From the NCBI GenBank assembly GCA_023436145.1, contig JAEZKP010000074.1:1-38706 (forward strand): DNA of 38,706 nt, in the 5' to 3' direction. This DNA comes from Fibrobacterota bacterium (GTDB taxonomy: Bacteria > Fibrobacterota > Chitinivibrionia > Chitinivibrionales > Chitinispirillaceae). Below the pieces are notes generated by a model. The model worked only from the letters and a program-made list of their open reading frames with translations. It made no database searches and had not been told where the DNA came from. Position 1 is the stretch's first letter. Each line of letters opens with the position of its first letter. Both the position numbers and the translations under genes were made by a program. Of the stretch, positions 25,509 through 33,899 are shown one piece after another.

Positions 25509-25877
25509 ATGATACAGGTACAGACAAGATTGAACGTAGCCGACAATTCCGGCGCAAAAAAAGTTGAGTGCATCAGAATTCTGGGGGGAACCCGCAGGCG
25601 ATATGCTCGCGTCGGAGACGTGATAGTTGTCGCAGTAAAGGTAGCCCTCCCTAATGGAGCAGTCAAAAAAGGTGCTGTGGCTAAAGCGGTGATTGTTCGT
25701 ACTACTAAGGAGTATGGGCGAAAAGATGGTACTTATATCCGTTTCAGTGATAATGCTGCAGTTATTATCAATGAAGCGGGAGAGCCCAAAGGGACTCGTA
25801 TTTTTGGACCGGTTGCTCGTGAGTTGCGTGACAAAAAATTCACACGCATTGTTTCACTTGCGCCTGAAGTTCTTTAA
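25509..25877 (+). CDS. rplN: 50S ribosomal protein L14
   Basis: 122 residues. MIQVQTRLNVADNSGAKK, GDVIVVAVK and FGPVARELRDKKFTRIVSLAPEVL are standard. ATG follows GAGGGAG. It is the first gene of the spc group. L14 forms intersubunit bridges and binds the silencing factor RsfS. Confidence 0.97.
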   Translation: MIQVQTRLNVADNSGAKKVECIRILGGTRRRYARVGDVIVVAVKVALPNGAVKKGAVAKAVIVRTTKEYGRKDGTYIRFSDNAAVIINEAGEPKGTRIFGPVARELRDKKFTRIVSLAPEVL

Positions 25878-25898
25878 GGATTGAGGAGTTAATTTATT

Positions 25899-26216
25899 AT
25901 GGCATTTCGACTGCGCAAAAATGACAATGTTCAGGTAATTTCCGGGGAATACAGAGGAAAAACTGGAAGAATCCTCAAGGTATTTCCTGAAAAGAACAGA
26001 GCGATCGTCGAAGGAATTAATGTGGTAAAAAGACATACTAAGCCCAATGCTAAGAATCAGCAGGGTGGTATTATTGAGAAAGAAGCTTCAATTCATATTT
26101 CCAATATTATGCTGGTGTGTCCTAAAACCGGAAAGCCTACCAGGCTGGGAACAAAAGTTCTGGAAGACGGCAAGCGGGTTCGTTTTTCAAAAAAGGCTAA
26201 GGAGTCAATAGAGTGA
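25899..26216 (+). CDS. rplX: 50S ribosomal protein L24
   Basis: 105 residues. The KOW motif at the start (NVQVISGEYRGKTGRILKVFP) is followed by VEGINVVKRHTKPN and KTGKPTRLG. L24 starts 50S assembly and lies at the tunnel exit. Its stop overlaps the rplE start by four bases. GAGGAG precedes the ATG by ten or so bases. Confidence 0.96.
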   Translation: MAFRLRKNDNVQVISGEYRGKTGRILKVFPEKNRAIVEGINVVKRHTKPNAKNQQGGIIEKEASIHISNIMLVCPKTGKPTRLGTKVLEDGKRVRFSKKAKESIE

Positions 26217-26773
26217 GTACTGGAACAAAATATGTGCCTCGCATGAGGGAAAAGTATAAAAAGAGTGTTGTACCTGCGCTCATGAATAGAATGGGTTACT
26301 CCAATGTTATGCAAGTGCCGACTCTGGAAAAAATCGTTTTAAATATGGGAGTGGGTGATGCTGTCGGGGATGCCAAGCTTATTGATGAGGCGGTAATGTG
26401 CTTAAGGGAAATCTCTGGTCAAAAGCCGGTAGTAACCCGTTCCAAGAAAGCTATATCCAATTTCAAACTCCGGGAAAATGTACCTATTGGCTGTAAGGTT
26501 ACTCTCAGAGGCGAGCGTATGTGGGAATTTATTGATCGCCTGATAAGTATAACCATACCGCGAATTAGAGATTTCCGGGGTTTATTGAAAAAGTCTTTTG
26601 ATGGATTTGGCAATTATACTCTGGGAATCAAGGAGCAGATTGTTTTTCTGGAAATTGACCGGGATAAAATCTCCCGTATTACCGGAATGGATATCTGTAT
26701 CTGCACTACCGCCCAATCAGATAAGGAAGGTTTGGCATTGCTTGAAGAGATGGGAATGCCTTACCGCAAATAA
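26213..26773 (+). CDS. rplE: 50S ribosomal protein L5
   Basis: 186 residues, GTG start overlapping rplX (GTGA). It has VPTLEKIVLNMGVGDA, PVVTRSKKAISNFKLREN, RVTLRG-like VTLRGERMWEFIDRL and FDGFGNYTLGIKEQIVF. L5 binds 5S rRNA in the central protuberance. The start is read by coupling to rplX translation, since AAGGAG lies inside rplX. Confidence 0.97.
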   Translation: MSTGTKYVPRMREKYKKSVVPALMNRMGYSNVMQVPTLEKIVLNMGVGDAVGDAKLIDEAVMCLREISGQKPVVTRSKKAISNFKLRENVPIGCKVTLRGERMWEFIDRLISITIPRIRDFRGLLKKSFDGFGNYTLGIKEQIVFLEIDRDKISRITGMDICICTTAQSDKEGLALLEEMGMPYRK

Positions 26774-26790
26774 ATAGCAGGGAGAATGAA

Positions 26791-26976
26791 GTGGCTCGAA
26801 AATCATTAATAGAAAAAAGCAGAAGAAAACCAAAGTTCTCTACCAGAAAATACACTCGATGCAGACGTTGTGGTCGGCCACGAGCATTTATCCGTGATTT
26901 TGGACTCTGCAGAATTTGTTTTCGCCAGATGGCACTTAAGGGTGAGATTCCTGGTGTCGTGAAAGCTAGTTGGTAG
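26791..26976 (+). CDS. rpsZ: 30S ribosomal protein S14 type Z (zinc-binding)
   Basis: 61 residues, GTG start. The short form has two zinc pairs, CRRC and CRIC, with GRPRAFIRDFGLCRICFR between and after them, unlike the longer zinc-free S14 of enterobacteria. The end VVKASW is typical. It lies 17 bases after rplE and 20 before rpsH. Confidence 0.97.
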   Translation: MARKSLIEKSRRKPKFSTRKYTRCRRCGRPRAFIRDFGLCRICFRQMALKGEIPGVVKASW

Positions 26977-26996
26977 ACAGGGAAAGGGTCAGACTG

Positions 26997-27392
26997 ATGT
27001 TGACAGATCAAATTGCCGACATGTTCAATCGAATTCGCAATGCCATTCAGGCAAAAAAGCGTACGGTAAATATTCCAGCTTCTAATCTGAAGAAGGAAAT
27101 TACCAGAATTCTTCATGAAAACCATCTTATCTCCAAATATGCATTTGTGGAAGATGGAAAACAGGGAGTTATTAAAATACTGTTGAAGTATGGTGAGGAT
27201 CAGAGAAATGCCATTCAGGGCATTAAAAGAGTCAGTACACCGGGTCGTAAACAGTATGTAGGTTGTGCTCAGGTTCCCAAAGTGCTTAATGGAATGGGAT
27301 TAGCCATCATATCCACCTCAAAGGGTGTGATGACCGATAGAGACTGTCGAAAATTAAATGTAGGCGGCGAAGTGATCGGGCTAGTGTGGTAG
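26997..27392 (+). CDS. rpsH: 30S ribosomal protein S8
   Basis: 131 residues from ATG 26997, preceded by AGGGAAAGGG. Earlier in-frame starts would overlap rpsZ and add a non-homologous leader. It has DQIADMFNRIRNAIQAKK, a central KVLNGMGLAIISTSKGVMTD and the end GGEVIGLVW. In E. coli S8 represses the spc operon; a hairpin follows this gene but I cannot link it to S8. Confidence 0.96.
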   Translation: MLTDQIADMFNRIRNAIQAKKRTVNIPASNLKKEITRILHENHLISKYAFVEDGKQGVIKILLKYGEDQRNAIQGIKRVSTPGRKQYVGCAQVPKVLNGMGLAIISTSKGVMTDRDCRKLNVGGEVIGLVW

Positions 27393-27408
27393 GTGGTTCT
27401 GAAAGCCG

Positions 27409-27426
27409 GCATCAGTAAACTGATGC
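27409..27426 (+). promoter_or_regulatory. Hairpin between rpsH and rplF
   Basis: GCATCAG (27409-27415) and CTGATGC (27420-27426) form a perfect seven-pair stem with a TAAA loop in the 57-base rpsH-rplF gap, just ahead of the rplF ribosome site. No T-run follows. It could affect rplF initiation or mRNA processing. Confidence 0.4.
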
Positions 27427-27449
27427 TCTAATAATAAAGGAGTTACAAA

Positions 27450-27989
27450 TTGTCACGCATAGGAAAAGTACCGGTCAATATCCCCAGTGGAGTTACTGTT
27501 TCTGTTAATGGACAGAACATTGAAGTAAAGGGTAGCAAAGGCACTCTTTCCAGAAACTATCCGGAGGAATTGAAAATTGAAGTTGCTGGAAATCAGATAA
27601 AGATTTCTCCTGCAGCAGAAACCGAAAATGTCAAGGCACTCTGGGGACTTTATAAAGTCCTGGTTGAAAACATGGTTATAGGTGTTTCTCAAGGCTATAA
27701 AAGAGAGCTGGAAATTGTAGGTGTAGGTTACAAGGCTGAGCTTAAAGGGAAAGATCTTTCGGTATATGCTGGTTATTCCAGTCCGAAGATGTTTAAGGCA
27801 CCTGATGGAATTACATTTACGGTTGAGGGCGGAACAAAAGTCGCTGTTTCAGGCATCGATAAACAGGTCGTTGGTCAAGCCGCCGCTGACATCAGAAGAA
27901 TTAGGCCACCTGAACCTTATAAGGGTAAAGGTATAAGGTATGCGGGTGAGAAAATTAGAAGAAAAGCTGGAAAGACAGCTGGTAAATAA
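27450..27989 (+). CDS. rplF: 50S ribosomal protein L6
   Basis: 179 residues with a TTG start set by AAAGGAG eight bases upstream. SRIGKVPVNIPSGV, GVGYKAELKG, IDKQVVGQAAADIRRIRPPEPYKGKGIRY are standard. L6 lies near the sarcin-ricin loop where EF-Tu and EF-G bind. Confidence 0.96.
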   Translation: MSRIGKVPVNIPSGVTVSVNGQNIEVKGSKGTLSRNYPEELKIEVAGNQIKISPAAETENVKALWGLYKVLVENMVIGVSQGYKRELEIVGVGYKAELKGKDLSVYAGYSSPKMFKAPDGITFTVEGGTKVAVSGIDKQVVGQAAADIRRIRPPEPYKGKGIRYAGEKIRRKAGKTAGK

Positions 27990-28007
27990 GTTAATTCCTG
28001 GAGACAA

Positions 28008-28388
28008 ATGCAGATGAACTGTTCTAAAAAAAGAGTTATAGAACGTGCAAGGAGAGCTGAACGTGTACGTAAAAAAATCATGGGCACGTCTGAGCGTCCC
28101 AGGATGTGTGTAAGAAGAAGTTTAAACCACATCTATGCACAGATTGTCGATGATATCAGTGGTAAAACCATTGTACAGGTTGGAAGCAGAGGTAAAGAAT
28201 TCAGTCAGAAAACTGCTGGAAAAGAATTGACAAAAACCGATATCTCCAAAATGGTCGGCGAAATGCTTGCTGTCTTGGCAAAAGAAAAAGGTGTGACAAC
28301 AGTAATTTTTGACAGAAAAGGTTATCTTTACCATGGCCGTGTGAAGGCTTTAGCTGAAGCTGCCCGCAGTAACGGGCTGGTTTTCTGA
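28008..28388 (+). CDS. rplR: 50S ribosomal protein L18
   Basis: 126 residues. It has RARRAERVRKKIMGTSERPR, VRRSLNHIYAQIVDD and FDRKGYLYHGRVKALAEAARSNGLVF. ATG 28008 follows TGGAGAC closely; ATG 28014 is an alternative that shortens it by two residues. L18 binds 5S rRNA together with L5. Confidence 0.95.
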   Translation: MQMNCSKKRVIERARRAERVRKKIMGTSERPRMCVRRSLNHIYAQIVDDISGKTIVQVGSRGKEFSQKTAGKELTKTDISKMVGEMLAVLAKEKGVTTVIFDRKGYLYHGRVKALAEAARSNGLVF

Positions 28389-28411
28389 GCGCTTGAAAGG
28401 GGATTGAGGGT

Positions 28412-28921
28412 TTGAATAACGAAGAAATTATTGCAACGGGTGGTGAATCCCAGTTAACTGACCGCTTAGTGGCAGTCAGTCGTGTTGCCAAGGTGGTTAA
28501 GGGGGGAAGACGTTTCGGTTTTAACGCCCTGGTGACTGTTGGTGATGGCAATGGAAGAATCGGCATCGGTATGGGTAAAGCTAACGACGTGACAGAGGCT
28601 ATTAGAAAAGCTGTCGAAAATGCCAAGAAAAATGTGGTTAATGTCAGTCTAGTTAATGGAACCATTCCGCATCAGGTGATTGGTCATTTCGGTGCCGGGA
28701 AAATAATTCTTAAGCCTGCTGCTCCTGGAACCGGTGTTATTGCCGGTGGACCTGCAAGAGCTGTTCTTGAGCTGGCGGGGGTTAAAAACATTCTGACTAA
28801 GTGCCTGGGTACTACCAATGCGCATAATGTGGTTAAAGCGACACTGGATGGACTTCTTCAGTTGAAAACCCGTGAACAAATCAGTGTGCTTCGTCAGACA
28901 GCGGCAAATTTGAGTGCCTAA
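28412..28921 (+). CDS. rpsE: 30S ribosomal protein S5
   Basis: 169 residues, TTG start with AAAGGGG nine bases upstream. The double-stranded RNA-binding part is RVAKVVKGGRRFGFNALVTVGDGNGRIGIGMGKA. The second domain has IPHQVIGHFGAGKIILKPA and PARAVLELAGVKNILTKCLG. S5 guards decoding accuracy with S4. Confidence 0.97.
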   Translation: MNNEEIIATGGESQLTDRLVAVSRVAKVVKGGRRFGFNALVTVGDGNGRIGIGMGKANDVTEAIRKAVENAKKNVVNVSLVNGTIPHQVIGHFGAGKIILKPAAPGTGVIAGGPARAVLELAGVKNILTKCLGTTNAHNVVKATLDGLLQLKTREQISVLRQTAANLSA

Positions 28922-28934
28922 GAGAGGGTAAATC

Positions 28935-29126
28935 ATGGCTAAAAAGCTTAAAATAACACAGATTCGCAGCACAATAGGCAGATTAGAAGCTCAGAAAAGA
29001 ACTATTCGTGCTCTGGGTTTGGGAAAAATTAACAAATATGTACTTCATAGTGACAACAATGTCATAAGAGGCATGATCAATGAAGTAAAACACATGGTTA
29101 AAGTCGAAGAAGTTGATGGAGAATAA
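28935..29126 (+). CDS. rpmD: 50S ribosomal protein L30
   Basis: 63 residues. KLKITQIRSTIGRLEAQKRT and IRALGLGKINKYVLHSDNN are the L30 core, followed by INEVKHMVKVEEV. ATG follows AGAGAGGG. One base separates its stop from the rplO start codon. Confidence 0.95.
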   Translation: MAKKLKITQIRSTIGRLEAQKRTIRALGLGKINKYVLHSDNNVIRGMINEVKHMVKVEEVDGE

Positions 29127-29127
29127 A

Positions 29128-29583
29128 ATGCTCAAGTTAAACGAACTTAAACCGGCACCCGGGGCAGTCAAAAATAAAAAACGTATCGGTAGAGGTACAG
29201 GAAGCGGTAACGGTAGTACTGCAGGAAAAGGTAACAATGGGGACAGAGCCAGAAGTGGTGCCAAAAACAAACTGTATTTTGAGGGTGGTCAGACTCCTCT
29301 TACCAGACGTATCCCTAAAAGAGGTTTTTACAATCCTTTCAAGCTCGAATATCAGATAGTCAACGTTGGGTCACTGGAAACCTTGAAGGTGCAGGTAGAG
29401 GAGATAACCATTGAGGTGCTTCACAAAAATGGTCTGATTCATGAGTTGGACAGACCGGTCAAAGTCCTGGGTAATGGTGAACTGACTAAAGCGGTAAATA
29501 TTAAGGTGCATGCATTTTCCAGGACTGCAAAAGAAAAGATTGAAAAAAATAAAGGGAAAGCTGAGGTAATTGGCCGTGCTTGA
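29128..29583 (+). CDS. rplO: 50S ribosomal protein L15
   Basis: 151 residues from ATG 29128, preceded by GGAG inside the end of rpmD. Upstream TTG/ATG codons would add a few residues overlapping rpmD. The basic Gly-rich N-terminus (KNKKRIGRGTGSGNGSTAGK) and GGQTPLTRRIPKRGF are typical. Its last eight bases overlap secY. Confidence 0.95.
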   Translation: MLKLNELKPAPGAVKNKKRIGRGTGSGNGSTAGKGNNGDRARSGAKNKLYFEGGQTPLTRRIPKRGFYNPFKLEYQIVNVGSLETLKVQVEEITIEVLHKNGLIHELDRPVKVLGNGELTKAVNIKVHAFSRTAKEKIEKNKGKAEVIGRA

Positions 29584-30898
29584 CACTATCCAGAATATAT
29601 TTCGTATAGTCGAATTGAGAAAGCGTATATTATTTACGCTTTTTATCATTTTTATTTACCGGTTGGGAGGACATGTACCAACCCCCGGAATCGATCCGCA
29701 GGTGCTTGCAGATTTTATTGCCCAGTCATCACAGAGTTCTCTTTTTGGATTATACGATATGTTTGTAGGAGGTGCTTTCAGTAGAGTGACAGTGTTTGCT
29801 CTGGGAATTATGCCCTATATCAGTGCTTCTATTATTATTCAGCTTCTGGGGACCGTTTTTCCTTACTTTCACAAACTTCAGCGTGAAGGCGGTGAAGGCA
29901 GAAAAAAGATCACTCAATACACCCGTTACGGAACAGTGATTCTCTCGGTGGTACAGGCGATAGGAATAAGTATTTTCCTGCAGAGTATTGTATCTCCCAA
30001 GACTGGCCTGCATGCTGTCCAGCAGGATCTTATAGGGATAAGATTTACATTACTGACTACTATTGCTCTTTCTACGGGTACAATGTTTATAATGTGGCTT
30101 GGTGAGCAGATTACTCAGAAGGGTTTAGGTAATGGCATTTCACTGATAATTTTTATAGGTATTGTAGCCAGGCTGCCTCAGGCAATAATTGCAGAGTTTC
30201 AGCAGATGATCTCCGGTGTACGTCATCCGCTGATTGAATTAATCATTCTTACCATTGTGGTAGGTATGACTGCTTTTATCGTGATGATGACTCAAGCTAT
30301 GCGCAGAATTCCTATTCAGACTCCCAAGAAAGTCGTGGGTACCAAGATGTATGCCGGGCAGAACACTGTTCTTCCATTGAGGCTAAATATGGCGGGAGTT
30401 ATTCCTATCATTTTTGCATCATCAATTATGACTTTTCCTGGGATGATTAAAAGCTTTTTTCCGGAATCTGCATTAATAGAAGAAATCTTCAGATGGTTTT
30501 CTCCTGGAGGGGTTCTTTATTCCTTATTTTTTGCAATTTTAATTATTTTCTTTACTTATTTTTACACAGCCATTATTTTTAACCCGCTTGATATTGCCGA
30601 TAATTTAAAAAGATCGGGAGGTTTTATACCTGGTATCAGGCCGGGAAAAAAGACTGCTGAATTTCTAGATAATGTACTATCCAGAATTACACTTCCAGGA
30701 TCAGTCTTTCTTGCTTTTATTTCTATAGCTCCTTTTTTACTGATGGGTGCTATGAACATAAACTTTTACTTTGGTGGTACAAGTGTACTGATTTGTGTGG
30801 GAGTCGCTCTGGATTCGCTTCAACAGCTTGAATCTCATCTGCAGATGAGAAATTATGAGGGATTTCTTAAGAAAGGACGTTTAAGGGGCAGAAGATAA
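29576..30898 (+). CDS. secY: Preprotein translocase subunit SecY
   Basis: About 440 residues with ten predicted membrane helices, forming the protein-conducting channel with SecE. Typical segments are GGHVPTPGIDP, LGIMPYISASIIIQLL, GNGISLIIFIGI and the C-terminal LEMHLQMR-like LESHLQMRNYEGFLKKGR. I prefer GTG 29576 (GAGGT eight bases upstream, giving the usual LDTIQNIFRI start) over TTG 29570, which is only two bases from that site. It overlaps rplO, and no adk or map follows. Confidence 0.95.
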   Translation: MLDTIQNIFRIVELRKRILFTLFIIFIYRLGGHVPTPGIDPQVLADFIAQSSQSSLFGLYDMFVGGAFSRVTVFALGIMPYISASIIIQLLGTVFPYFHKLQREGGEGRKKITQYTRYGTVILSVVQAIGISIFLQSIVSPKTGLHAVQQDLIGIRFTLLTTIALSTGTMFIMWLGEQITQKGLGNGISLIIFIGIVARLPQAIIAEFQQMISGVRHPLIELIILTIVVGMTAFIVMMTQAMRRIPIQTPKKVVGTKMYAGQNTVLPLRLNMAGVIPIIFASSIMTFPGMIKSFFPESALIEEIFRWFSPGGVLYSLFFAILIIFFTYFYTAIIFNPLDIADNLKRSGGFIPGIRPGKKTAEFLDNVLSRITLPGSVFLAFISIAPFLLMGAMNINFYFGGTSVLICVGVALDSLQQLESHLQMRNYEGFLKKGRLRGRR

Positions 30899-30917
30899 GT
30901 TCTGCAAGTTTAATATT

Positions 30918-31136
30918 ATGGCAAAACATGATTCGATACAGGTGGAAGGAACGGTTACAGAGACATTACCAAATGCATCATTTAAGGTTATGCTTGAGAA
31001 TAAACATGAGATTCTGGCGCATATCTCCGGTAAAATGAGAATGAACTATATTCGTATCCTTCCTGGTGATAAAGTGCTTATAGAGCTCTCACCTTATGAT
31101 CTGACCCGTGGAAGAATTGTCTACAGATATAAATAA
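30918..31136 (+). CDS. infA: Translation initiation factor IF-1
   Basis: 72 residues of a single OB fold, the standard length. It has VEGTVTETLPNASFKVML, ILAHISGKMRMNYIRILPGDKV and SPYDLTRGRIVYRYK. It binds the 30S A site with IF-2 and IF-3. It follows secY by 19 bases; adk and map, often found in this gap, are missing. Confidence 0.97.
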   Translation: MAKHDSIQVEGTVTETLPNASFKVMLENKHEILAHISGKMRMNYIRILPGDKVLIELSPYDLTRGRIVYRYK

Positions 31137-31150
31137 ACGAGGAGATAAAT

Positions 31151-31267
31151 GTGAAAGTACGTGCTTCAGTGAAAAGAATGTGCAATAATTGCAAGATTAT
31201 TAAAAGAAAAGGGGTAGTCAGAGTTATCTGTGCAAAAAGCCCCAAGCATAAGCAGCGTCAGGGATGA
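31151..31267 (+). CDS. rpmJ: 50S ribosomal protein L36
   Basis: 38 residues, GTG start after GAGGAGAT, 14 bases past infA. It is the zinc form, with CNNC, a third Cys (VICAKSPKHKQRQG) and the His ligand. MKVRASVKRMCNNCKI is the usual start. Confidence 0.95.
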   Translation: MKVRASVKRMCNNCKIIKRKGVVRVICAKSPKHKQRQG

Positions 31268-31345
31268 GTTTGGTTTTGAGATTTCAGATTAAAGACTTGT
31301 AATTTGTAAATTGTAATTGAAGATATTTAATTAGGGGGTTCTAAC

Positions 31346-31723
31346 GTGGCTCGTGTAGCTGGAGTAGATATACCGAACAATAAAAGCAGTCTGATTGCCT
31401 TAACCTATGTTTACGGTATAGGTATTTCTTCATCAAAGAACATTCTTGAAAAATCAGGAGTCGATCAGAATAAAAAAGTCAAGGATCTTTCTGATGATGA
31501 ACTGGATAGAATAAGAAAAATTATCGATAGTGAATATCAGACAGAGGGTAACCTTAGAGCTAATATTCGCATGAACATAAAAAGATTGATGGATATTGGC
31601 TGTTTTCGCGGATTAAGACATCGTCGCGGATTGCCTGCAAACGGGCAGCGTACTCGTACTAATGCCAGGACCAGAAAAGGTCCTCGTAAAACAATTGCCA
31701 ATAAGAAAAAGGCAACTAAATAG
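31346..31723 (+). CDS. rpsM: 30S ribosomal protein S13
   Basis: 125 residues, GTG start after AGGGGG. VAGVDIPNNKSSLIALTYVYGIG, IKRLMDIGCFRGLRHRRGLP and TRTNARTRKGPRKT are conserved. S13 bridges to L5 and touches P-site tRNA. It opens the alpha operon after a 78-base AT-rich gap with no clear promoter. Confidence 0.97.
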   Translation: MARVAGVDIPNNKSSLIALTYVYGIGISSSKNILEKSGVDQNKKVKDLSDDELDRIRKIIDSEYQTEGNLRANIRMNIKRLMDIGCFRGLRHRRGLPANGQRTRTNARTRKGPRKTIANKKKATK

Positions 31724-31758
31724 CACTGGCCATTTTTTAAAGTGAGAGGTTTCATCAG

Positions 31759-32151
31759 ATGAATAAAGAAAGTGCATCAAGCACCAAGAAAGTTAAGAAA
31801 AAGGCAGCTGCGGAGGGTGTTGCACATATCCGGGCAACATTCAACAATACTCTGATAAATGTAACTGACAGCCGGGGTAACGTAGTAGCTTGGAATACAC
31901 CGGGTAAGTCAGGCTTTAAGGGTTCCAGAAAAAGTACCCCTTATGCTGCGGGTATTGCAGCTGAGGTTGTGGGGAAACTGGCTTTTGATGCAGGAGTCCG
32001 CAAAGTGGAAGTTCACTTAAGAGGAGCAGGAAATGGCCGGGAGAGTGCTATAAGGGCATTGGCTGTTGCCGGATTAAGAATAGTTGCCATAAAAGATTTT
32101 ACTGCTGTTCCACACAATGGATGTCGTCCGCCAAAACGCAGAAGAGTCTGA
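31759..32151 (+). CDS. rpsK: 30S ribosomal protein S11
   Basis: 130 residues. GVAHIRATFNNTLINVTD, KGSRKSTPYAAGIAAEVV and DFTAVPHNGCRPPKRRRV are standard. AGTGAGAGG lies ahead of the ATG. S11 lines the mRNA exit channel on the platform. Confidence 0.97.
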   Translation: MNKESASSTKKVKKKAAAEGVAHIRATFNNTLINVTDSRGNVVAWNTPGKSGFKGSRKSTPYAAGIAAEVVGKLAFDAGVRKVEVHLRGAGNGRESAIRALAVAGLRIVAIKDFTAVPHNGCRPPKRRRV

Positions 32152-32222
32152 TGATTTTTGCTAATAGATTAAATATCGTAATAAAATGATTAATAAGCAG
32201 TATAAATTGAGGAGAATATAAC

Positions 32223-32846
32223 ATGGCAGTTTACCATGGCCCACGGTGCAGACAGTGCCGCAGGGAAGGCATGAAATTGATGCTTAAGGGTGAAAGATGC
32301 AAGTCGGAAAATTGTGCTGTTGAAAAGAGACCTTTTCCGCCAGGTATGCGGGTTTCCAAACGCAGACGTGCTGCTACAGAGTACAATGTACAGCTGAGAG
32401 AGAAACAGAAGATTAGAAGAATCTACGGGGTTTTGGAAAGCCAGTTCGAAAATTACTTTGCGGCAGCCACCAAAACTACCGGAGTTACTGGTGAGCGTCT
32501 ACTGCAGATTCTTGAGATGCGTCTGGATAATATTGTTTACCGGTTGGGTTTTGCTCCTTCTCGTTCCAGTGCCAGGCAGCTTGTTTTACACAACCATTTC
32601 AGGGTAAATGGTAAAAAGGTAAATATTCCTTCTTATCAGTTAAAGCCTAATGACATTATTCAGGTTCGTGAAAAAAGTAAAAACATGGAATCTATTCACA
32701 ATTCACTCAAATCACTACGCGATATTCCTGAGTGGTTGAATGTGGACAAAGTTAAACTGGAAGGTTCCGTTATAAGAATTCCGGAACGTAATGCAATCCC
32801 GGTGAATGTCCAGGAACAGCTCGTAGTTGAATTGTACTCCAGATAA
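32223..32846 (+). CDS. rpsD: 30S ribosomal protein S4 (zinc form)
   Basis: 207 residues. The N-terminal zinc site keeps four Cys (CRQC, C, C over residues 9-31). An S4 RNA-binding fold follows (RLDNIVYRLGFAPSRSSARQLVLHNHFRVNGKKVNIPS). The end VEGSVIRIP-like LEGSVIRIPER and VVELYSR are usual. GAGGAG precedes the ATG. In E. coli S4 represses the alpha operon. Confidence 0.97.
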   Translation: MAVYHGPRCRQCRREGMKLMLKGERCKSENCAVEKRPFPPGMRVSKRRRAATEYNVQLREKQKIRRIYGVLESQFENYFAAATKTTGVTGERLLQILEMRLDNIVYRLGFAPSRSSARQLVLHNHFRVNGKKVNIPSYQLKPNDIIQVREKSKNMESIHNSLKSLRDIPEWLNVDKVKLEGSVIRIPERNAIPVNVQEQLVVELYSR

Positions 32847-32864
32847 AAGGAGATATAAAACGCA

Positions 32865-33854
32865 ATGAAATGGAAAAGCCTGATGATGCCCAAGGGCATC
32901 CAGATTGAGAATCCTGAAAATATACCGAATTTCGCCCGGGTGATTGTCGAACCTCTGGAAAGAGGATGGGGACATACAATAGGAAATTCTCTTCGCAGAA
33001 TTCTTCTCTCATCACTGCAGGGTGCGGCTGTATCTTCGGTACGTATTGATGGAATATCTCACGAATATTCGACCATTGAGGGTGTTGTTGAGGATGTTAC
33101 AGATATTATTCTTAACATTAAGCAACTCCGTTTGAAGCTGTTGGCAGATCATGATACTACGCTGAGGCTGGAAGTAAAAGGTGAAGGTGAAGTTAAGGCT
33201 TCGGATATCGAAAAAAATCCTGATGTTCAAATCCTTAATCCTGATCTGCATATAGCAACCATTAATCCTGATGCCAAATTAAAGATTGAAATGAAAGTCT
33301 CAGACGGTAGAGGTTATGTACCAGCTGAGATGAACAGAAAAGAAGATGATCCTATCGGTACTATACCTATTGACGCCATATTTTCTCCTGTAACCAGAGT
33401 CAATTATGTCGTTGAAAATACACGTGTGGGTCAGAGGACTGATCTGGACAAGATCATTTTTGAAATATGGACAGATGGTAGTCTTAGTGTAGAAGATGCA
33501 GTGGGTTATGCTGCAAAACTGTTATACGATCATCTGACCGTATTTATCAATATTGAAGGCGAATTTGAACCAATACAGGAAGTCGTACACGACGAGAAAA
33601 CTGAAAAACTCCGTCAATTGCTTAAGATGAGAGTTGATGAACTGGAACTCTCTGTACGCTCCAATAATTGTTTGAGAGCTGCTAATATCCATACTCTTGC
33701 CGATCTGGTCAGAAACCAGGAAAATGATATGCTCAAGTACAAGAATTTCGGAAGAAAATCATTGATTGAGCTTAATCAGGTGCTTACCAATCTTGGCTTA
33801 ACATTTGGTATGGATGTTGACAAAATAATGGGTACAAGTCAGGAAAGTGCCTGA
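32865..33854 (+). CDS. rpoA: DNA-directed RNA polymerase subunit alpha
   Basis: 329 residues. The N-terminal assembly domain has VIVEPLERGWGHTIGNSLRRILLSSL and SPVTRVNYVVENTRVGQRTDLDK. The C-terminal domain has ELSVRSNNCLRAANIHTLADLV and FGRKSLIELNQVL, keeping the Arg and Asn that contact UP-element DNA. ATG follows AAAGGAGA, 18 bases after rpsD. Its place between rpsD and rplQ is standard. Confidence 0.97.
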   Translation: MKWKSLMMPKGIQIENPENIPNFARVIVEPLERGWGHTIGNSLRRILLSSLQGAAVSSVRIDGISHEYSTIEGVVEDVTDIILNIKQLRLKLLADHDTTLRLEVKGEGEVKASDIEKNPDVQILNPDLHIATINPDAKLKIEMKVSDGRGYVPAEMNRKEDDPIGTIPIDAIFSPVTRVNYVVENTRVGQRTDLDKIIFEIWTDGSLSVEDAVGYAAKLLYDHLTVFINIEGEFEPIQEVVHDEKTEKLRQLLKMRVDELELSVRSNNCLRAANIHTLADLVRNQENDMLKYKNFGRKSLIELNQVLTNLGLTFGMDVDKIMGTSQESA

Positions 33855-33899
33855 ACCTGTACAATATCTTTTTTAATGTAATGAAAAGAAGGAATTAAG

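Noticed and set aside
26970..26996. Longer S8 starting inside rpsZ
   Set aside because: The leader has no S8 similarity, and ATG 26997 has a good ribosome site.
31268..31345. Short tandem repeat or small RNA between rpmJ and rpsM
   Set aside because: The TTGTAATTTGTAAATTGTAA run is low-complexity AT sequence without regular units or structure.
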